This document shows positions 59,726 through 64,000 of a DNA stretch of 64,000 bases, in pieces; the first letter of the stretch is position 1, and every line of letters starts with the position of its first letter. The notes under the pieces are model-generated. The model was not told where the DNA came from. It searched no databases and was given only the letters and a program-made list of their open reading frames with translations. Source of the DNA: Paenibacillus piscarius (GTDB lineage Bacteria; Bacillota; Bacilli; Paenibacillales; Paenibacillaceae); contig NZ_JAIEUI010000014.1 in NCBI RefSeq assembly GCF_022234545.1, positions 1-64,000 of the forward strand, read 5' to 3'. The translations under genes were made by a program, and so were the position numbers.

Positions 59726-60604
59726 TTAGAATGCCGGAACAATGGCACCCTGGTATTCCTTCTCGATGAAGTCTTTGGCTTCCGGTGAAGTCAGCGCTTT
59801 GGCCAGCTTCTGGATCGCATCGGAATCCTTATTGTCGGGACGGGCTACCAGCAGGTTCGCATACGGGGAATCGCCGCCTTCGATGAACAGCGCATCCTTC
59901 GTTGGAGACAGCTTGGCATCCAGCGCGAAGTTCGTATTGATCAGGGCCAGATCGACTTCATCCAGCTGGCGCGGCAGCATCGCTGCATCCAGCTCAATGA
60001 TATCCAGCTTCTTAGGGTTCTCAGTAATGTCTGCTTTGGTGGAGGAGATGTTAGTATCATCCTTCAGTTTTATCAGGCCGTTCTTGGCCAGCAGAATCAA
60101 AGCACGTCCGCCGTTGGTGGCATCATTAGGGATGGCAACCTTAGCGCCTTCAGGCAGCTCTTCAATGGATTTGATCTTCTTGGAGTAAGCGCCAAACGGC
60201 TCGACATGAACAGCAGTTACAGCTACGAGATCAGTGCCGTTCTTGGTATTCTGGTCATCCAGATAAGGCTTGTGCTGGAAGAAGTTCGCATCAAGCTGCT
60301 TCTCTGCAAGCTGTGTATTCGGCAGGATATAGTCCGAGAATTCCTTAATCTCAAGCTTGACGCCCTCAGCTTCAAGCAGAGGAGCAATCGCTTTGAGGAT
60401 TTCCGCATGTGGCACAGAAGAAGCTCCAACCACCAGGGTTACCGGATCTGCCGCAGGCTCTGTTGTTGCATCTGCCGCAGTTGCTTCTGTTGGTGCTGCA
60501 GTTGCTGCTGAGCCGGCTGCGTTATTCGCCGTCTTGTTGTTTCCGCAGGCGGCTAGCACCATAATCAAGGTCAAGCTGAATAATGTGAGCAGTATTTTTT
60601 TCAT
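59726..60604 (-). CDS. metQ: MetQ methionine-binding lipoprotein (system 2)
   Basis: Substrate-binding lipoprotein of 292 aa. Signal MKKILLTLFSLTLIMVLAAC with lipobox LAAC, then an Ala/Thr-rich spacer (~25-52) before the NlpA/MetQ domain (VGASSVPHAEILKAI, LDANFFQHKPYL, VAIPNDATNGGRALILL). Last gene of an S-box-controlled metN-metI-metQ operon, hence probably a true methionine importer. A long GAAGACCAGAGG / CCTCTGGTCTTC hairpin (59645-59700) follows. Confidence 0.95.
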   Translation of the reverse strand: MKKILLTLFSLTLIMVLAACGNNKTANNAAGSAATAAPTEATAADATTEPAADPVTLVVGASSVPHAEILKAIAPLLEAEGVKLEIKEFSDYILPNTQLAEKQLDANFFQHKPYLDDQNTKNGTDLVAVTAVHVEPFGAYSKKIKSIEELPEGAKVAIPNDATNGGRALILLAKNGLIKLKDDTNISSTKADITENPKKLDIIELDAAMLPRQLDEVDLALINTNFALDAKLSPTKDALFIEGGDSPYANLLVARPDNKDSDAIQKLAKALTSPEAKDFIEKEYQGAIVPAF

Positions 60605-60662
60605 CTGTAAATCCCCCTCTATCCGTATAATTTGTATGAATAAGGCTCTATGTGGATGTACC

Positions 60663-61331
60663 TTATTTCCGGGTAAAATGTCTAACCAGCCGGTCGCCGG
60701 CCATTTGCAGCAGCTGTACCAGAATAACCATCAGCACGATGGAGATAATCATGACTTCCTTCTGATAACGGTAGTAGCCGTAGCGGATCGCCAGGTCTCC
60801 CAGCCCGCCGCCGCCGATCATACCTGACATCGCGGTGTATGAGACCAGGGTAACAACCGTTATAGTGATACCGGCTAACAGGCCTGGACGGGCCTCCGGC
60901 AGCAGCACACGCATGACGATCTGTCCCGTGGAGGCTCCCATCCCCTGTGCCGCTTCAATAACTCCGCGGTCCACTTCTCGCAGTGCTGTCTCTACCAGCC
61001 GGGCAAAAAAGGGTGCTGCGCCGATCACAAGCGCGGGAATCGTTCCAAAGACCCCGATAGAAGTGCCCATAATGGTCTTACTTAACGGAATCAGGGCGAT
61101 CATCAGAATGATGAACGGGACGGAACGAAGGATATTTACGATAAACGATAATACCGAGTAAACAACTCTGATTATTATGTTATCAGCTCTGCCCCATAAA
61201 TACAATACAATTCCGAGCGGTAAACCAAGAATAATTGTGAATATTCCGGAAATTGCCATCATTTTGAGGGTCGCCACAGTAGCCTCAAGCATCTCCGACC
61301 AATCTATCGTGCTGAAATCGAGTCCGACCAT
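60663..61331 (-). CDS. metI: Methionine ABC transporter permease MetI (system 2)
   Basis: Membrane permease of 222 aa with five helices and the EAA loop (VIEAAQGMGASTGQIVMRVLLPEA). Start overlaps the metN stop by one base (TAATG). Paralogue of the system-1 permease at 34351-35010. Confidence 0.94.
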   Translation of the reverse strand: MVGLDFSTIDWSEMLEATVATLKMMAISGIFTIILGLPLGIVLYLWGRADNIIIRVVYSVLSFIVNILRSVPFIILMIALIPLSKTIMGTSIGVFGTIPALVIGAAPFFARLVETALREVDRGVIEAAQGMGASTGQIVMRVLLPEARPGLLAGITITVVTLVSYTAMSGMIGGGGLGDLAIRYGYYRYQKEVMIISIVLMVILVQLLQMAGDRLVRHFTRK

Positions 61332-62347
61332 TACTGAATCACCTCCACATCAAGCCCTTGCGCCGACAGCTCAGCGAGTGTGGCTTCTACAGCCCCGGAC
61401 GGTCCCTCGAACCGGACAATCAGCTGGCCGTAAGGAACATCCTTAATCGTTGAGATGGTGCCGTGGAGGATCGCGAATTGGACGCCGGTCCCCTGAACGA
61501 CTTGGGAGAGGGTGGACTCGTATGTCTTTTGCCCGAAAAATGTAATCTTAACCGCCTTGTTGCTGCCCGCATTCACGGCATCAAGCGCCTGCCGGAGCGG
61601 CCCGTCCGACTGGGTCTCGCTGCGGATGAACTCCCTCGTCACCTCATGCTGCGGCTTCAGGAAGACCTGGGCCACCTCGCCCTGCTCCACAATGCCGCCG
61701 CCATGGATCACGGCTACCCGGTCGCAAATGCTCTGAATTACATGCATCTCATGGGTAATCAGCACGATGGTCAGGTGAAACTTGCGGTTGATGTCCAGCA
61801 GCAGGCGCAGGATAGAGTCGGTCGTCTGCGGATCAAGCGCTGAGGTCGCTTCGTCACATAACAGAACGTCAGGATCACTGGCCAGCGCCCGGGCAATCCC
61901 CACCCGCTGCTTCTGGCCCCCGGATAACTGGGCAGGATACTTGCTGCTGTGCTCCTCCAGCCCGACCAGAGCGAGCAGCTCCTTCACCTTCGCATCGATC
62001 TGCGCTTTGGGGGCCTTGGCCAGCCGGAGCGGGAACGCGATATTGTCATAGACCGTAGCCGAAGAGAGCAGATTGAAATGCTGATAGATCATTCCGATCT
62101 TGCGCCGCTGCTCCTGCAGCTGGCCTTGACTGAGCGACGTCAGTTCCACACCGTCCACCCATACCTCGCCCTGCGTCGGACGCTCCAGCAGATTAATGCA
62201 GCGGATCAGCGTGCTTTTGCCTGCACCGGAATGCCCGATGACCCCGAAGATTTCCCCCTTCCTAATTGACAGGCTCAGCCCGGAGAGGGCAACCGCCTGC
62301 TTGCTTCCCTTGCCGTATACCTTGGTCAAATCCTTCAACTCTATCAA
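61331..62347 (-). CDS. metN: Methionine ABC transporter ATPase MetN (system 2)
   Basis: ATPase of 338 aa. Walker A GHSGAGKSTL, signature LSGGQKQRVGIARAL, Walker B VLLCDEATSALD and a C-terminal NIL regulatory domain. TTG 62347 is chosen because AAGGGGG lies 9 nt before it and the family start (IELKDLTKVYGKG) follows at once; the longer TTG frame runs into the riboswitch terminator. Confidence 0.94.
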   Translation of the reverse strand: MIELKDLTKVYGKGSKQAVALSGLSLSIRKGEIFGVIGHSGAGKSTLIRCINLLERPTQGEVWVDGVELTSLSQGQLQEQRRKIGMIYQHFNLLSSATVYDNIAFPLRLAKAPKAQIDAKVKELLALVGLEEHSSKYPAQLSGGQKQRVGIARALASDPDVLLCDEATSALDPQTTDSILRLLLDINRKFHLTIVLITHEMHVIQSICDRVAVIHGGGIVEQGEVAQVFLKPQHEVTREFIRSETQSDGPLRQALDAVNAGSNKAVKITFFGQKTYESTLSQVVQGTGVQFAILHGTISTIKDVPYGQLIVRFEGPSGAVEATLAELSAQGLDVEVIQ

Positions 62348-62381
62348 TCTTTCCGTCCCCCTTCTACCCTTCACTTCATGC

Positions 62382-62579
62382 AAAAAGAAAACCCCTTACG
62401 ATCATGCAGATCGCAAGAGGCCCTGTGTGTATAATGACAATGCCTTCTCATCTGCCAAATACCGCACCATCCGCGGCATTGTAGGAATTAGCACCATGAC
62501 ATTTGGAGAAACAGCGCTGCTGTCTGCCAAACCGGTTGCCGGGCTTCATTGGGCCTATCCCTCCGCCGCTCTCGATAAG
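62382..62579 (-). promoter_or_regulatory. SAM-I (S-box) riboswitch controlling metNIQ system 2
   Basis: Minus-strand leader with the S-box core: CTTATCGAGAG opening P1, GCGGCGGAGGGA, GAAGCCCGGCAACC and GGTGCTAATTCC, closed by GATGAG; the aptamer spans ~62447-62579. An intrinsic terminator follows (CCTCTTGCGATC / GATCGTAAGGGG then TTTTCTTTTT, 62382-62420). SAM binding should favour termination, so expression rises when SAM is low. Confidence 0.95.
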
Positions 62580-62634
62580 ATATCAAATATAAGGTTATTT
62601 ATTCCGTGTCATGTCAGAAGTTAATGTATGCCTA

Positions 62635-62664
62635 AGTATATTCCAGTTCCCGGTTTGTTGTCAA
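62635..62664 (-). promoter_or_regulatory. SigA promoter of the S-box metNIQ operon
   Basis: On the minus strand TTGACA (62659-62664), 18-nt spacer, TATACT (62635-62640), ~55 nt upstream of the aptamer. Confidence 0.85.
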
Positions 62665-62673
62665 AGGTAAGTT

Positions 62674-63420
62674 TTAACGGCGGACGTGTCCCTCTTTGCG
62701 GCTTCGGGCCGCTGTATGCTTATGCCACTCTTCATTGCTGTACCTGAATACGGCAGTCAGCGATTTGCAGACCATCTCCAGGCTCTGCTTCAGATCCTCC
62801 AGATGGCTGTCCAGATCCTCCAGGCGGATTTTGTCGTGCAATCCCTGATGACGCTGCCAGAGATCATCCGTCATCTCGGCATTCATATAGTGAATCTCGG
62901 CGTTACGCCGCTTGCGCAGATTATCCAGCGGTTCACGGTAGGAGATCCTGATCTGCTCAAGCTCCCCGGCCAGCGGAATCTCCGGCTTCAGCAGCGCGAA
63001 TTGCCGCAGCACCGTGAAGTAGGAGAAATGCGCTTTGACCTTAGCGGTATCAAGGGCATATTGGCTGTTCAGCACCGTGCCCAGCTTGTCCAGCAGCGAG
63101 AAGACCCGGATGAAGCCGTCCTTATAGAAATACACGTACCTGGCATACTCTCCCTGCTCCACGGATGACATATCGTCCATATAACCGGCCACCACCGACT
63201 TCCGGAAAAAGGCAGCCGCAAACCAGCTCTGCTCCAGCTCGTCCAGGGAAGAGATCAGGCCCCGCGTCCAGATCTCCTGCTTGCGGTATTCATGGTCATG
63301 GTCCTCATGCGTATTCATCTCCCTGCGCAGCATGGAGGCAGCCTTCGCCATGTGCTCCATGGCTTCGGCGAGTACCCCGCTGTTCACCCGGGGCGGTTCT
63401 CCCAGTAATGTCCGCAGCAT
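62674..63420 (-). CDS. Cthe_2314-family HEPN-domain protein
   Basis: Helical protein of 248 aa resembling the Cthe_2314 HEPN family. The RNRxAEIHYM segment (RKRRNAEIHYMNAEMTDDLW, ~175-194) corresponds to the conserved R....H of HEPN domains. RBS AAGGAGG precedes ATG 63420. Lies directly after the UbiD-like gene on the same strand. Function unknown; HEPN proteins are often RNases, but many members of this family occur singly in genomes. Confidence 0.8.
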   Translation of the reverse strand: MLRTLLGEPPRVNSGVLAEAMEHMAKAASMLRREMNTHEDHDHEYRKQEIWTRGLISSLDELEQSWFAAAFFRKSVVAGYMDDMSSVEQGEYARYVYFYKDGFIRVFSLLDKLGTVLNSQYALDTAKVKAHFSYFTVLRQFALLKPEIPLAGELEQIRISYREPLDNLRKRRNAEIHYMNAEMTDDLWQRHQGLHDKIRLEDLDSHLEDLKQSLEMVCKSLTAVFRYSNEEWHKHTAARSRKEGHVRR

Positions 63421-63456
63421 GTTTGGCCTCCTTGAAGCTTTGATTTAGACTGTCTG

Positions 63457-64000
63457 TTACACCAGAGGGAAATAGCGGCTCCAGTTACGGTCCACCTGCC
63501 TTGCAATGTCTTCGTCCGGCGTGAGCTCCTCCGGGTAGCCCGGCTTCATGCGGGCATCAATAATGATTGGCAATGATTGAACGATTGCCCCGCGCTGAAC
63601 CTTGGCGTCTGAATAGATATCATCCGCCGGATTGAAGCGGGTGAATACGGTCCACAGGAACCGGGTCTGGGTGCTGACAGCGTCCCTGGCATGGTCCACC
63701 AGCACCACCAGCGGCCAGGCGGTCCCGTTCTCCGCGAAGTGGGACACCAGCCGCTCCGGCAGCTCAGGGTCCTCTTCATAGGATGCACCGGAAACGGCTA
63801 AACATCCTCCGCAATAAGGTATAGCGGCGGTGATTGATGGAAGCAGCCCCTCCGTATAGTCATGCGGAAGCTGCCGCACCGGACTTCCGGTTCCGATCAG
63901 CACTGCTTTGCTGCCATGGTTAAGCCTGCCTCCGGTGTAATCCAGCGTATCCATAGACGTATGGGGTACAATAACCAGATCCGTCTGCGGGTTGAACCGC
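63457..64000 (-). CDS. UbiD-family decarboxylase, partial (runs off the right edge)
   Basis: The frame is open from the window edge to the stop at 63457, so the internal ATG at 63954 is not the start. The visible C-terminal part has UbiD features: RFNPQTDLVIVPHTSMDTLDY, SKAVLIGTG, then PLVVLVDHARDAVSTQTRFLWTVFTRFNPADDIYS and WSRYFPLV at the end. UbiD enzymes use prenylated FMN; the active-site E-R-E is outside the window. With mqnE 6 kb away, a role in menaquinone decarboxylation is possible but unproven. Confidence 0.8.
   Translation of the reverse strand, partial: RFNPQTDLVIVPHTSMDTLDYTGGRLNHGSKAVLIGTGSPVRQLPHDYTEGLLPSITAAIPYCGGCLAVSGASYEEDPELPERLVSHFAENGTAWPLVVLVDHARDAVSTQTRFLWTVFTRFNPADDIYSDAKVQRGAIVQSLPIIIDARMKPGYPEELTPDEDIARQVDRNWSRYFPLV

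Overview
The window looks like a chromosomal segment of a spore-forming, S-layer-bearing Gram-positive of the Paenibacillus type. Support comes from Bacillus-like gene blocks (dnaI/dnaB, yuiB, ndh/yumC, yutM/yutJ/yuzB/yutI), an Sda sporulation checkpoint gene, a YheC/D spore ATP-grasp protein, two giant SLH-anchored secreted proteins, MqnE, firmicute promoters and RBSs, and an S-box riboswitch. No rRNA or tRNA gene was recognised.

Layout. 1-9.9 kb: backbone genes (uvrC, trxA, a GNAT enzyme, a secreted GH43-CBM6 glycosidase behind a cre site, dnaI-dnaB, a YuiB-like membrane protein, hemQ), with two arrays of a ~51-bp repeat. 9.9-30 kb: cell-envelope region with a 2072-aa NAGPA/metallophosphoesterase SLH protein, NDH-2 and ferredoxin-NADP reductase, sda (47 aa) with a LexA box on its -35 and a DnaA-box cluster upstream, a 931-aa O-antigen-ligase-like polymerase and a 1728-aa PL9-type pectate lyase SLH protein. 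30-38 kb: an eight-gene minus-strand operon: FCD-type GntR regulator, M20 amidohydrolase, MetN, MetI, zinc UroD-like methyltransferase, MetQ, a divergent ProC-like reductase and a VOC protein. 38.2-38.9 kb: a small two-gene unit, GNAT plus a 49-aa protein.

39.49-56.09 kb: an AT-rich integrative element of about 16.5 kb in the 3' end of the IscA-type gene yutM. Its ends are a 107-bp duplication of the yutM 3' end (89 bp identical). The tyrosine integrase lies next to the intact yutM copy. The element carries a Toprim primase, a P-loop ATPase, Rha and BRO regulators plus two decayed relatives, a serine recombinase, a PemK-like toxin, several unknown proteins, an 80-nt stem-loop in a long non-coding gap, and a two-gene operon encoding an MvdD-type ATP-grasp enzyme and a 69-aa peptide. 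The peptide has a graspetide-like leader and a Ser/Thr/Asp/Glu-rich C-terminus. This putative ester/amide-crosslinked RiPP (graspetide) pathway is the most promising undescribed system here. No capsid, terminase or conjugation gene was seen, so the element resembles a phage-satellite or plasmid-like island.

56-64 kb: backbone resumes with yutM, mqnE, YutJ-type oxidoreductase, yuzB, the NifU-like yutI, a second MetNIQ transporter under a SAM-I riboswitch, a HEPN protein and a UbiD-family gene running off the window. Two methionine-type importers are thus wired differently: one by SAM, the other apparently by a GntR regulator together with catabolic genes.
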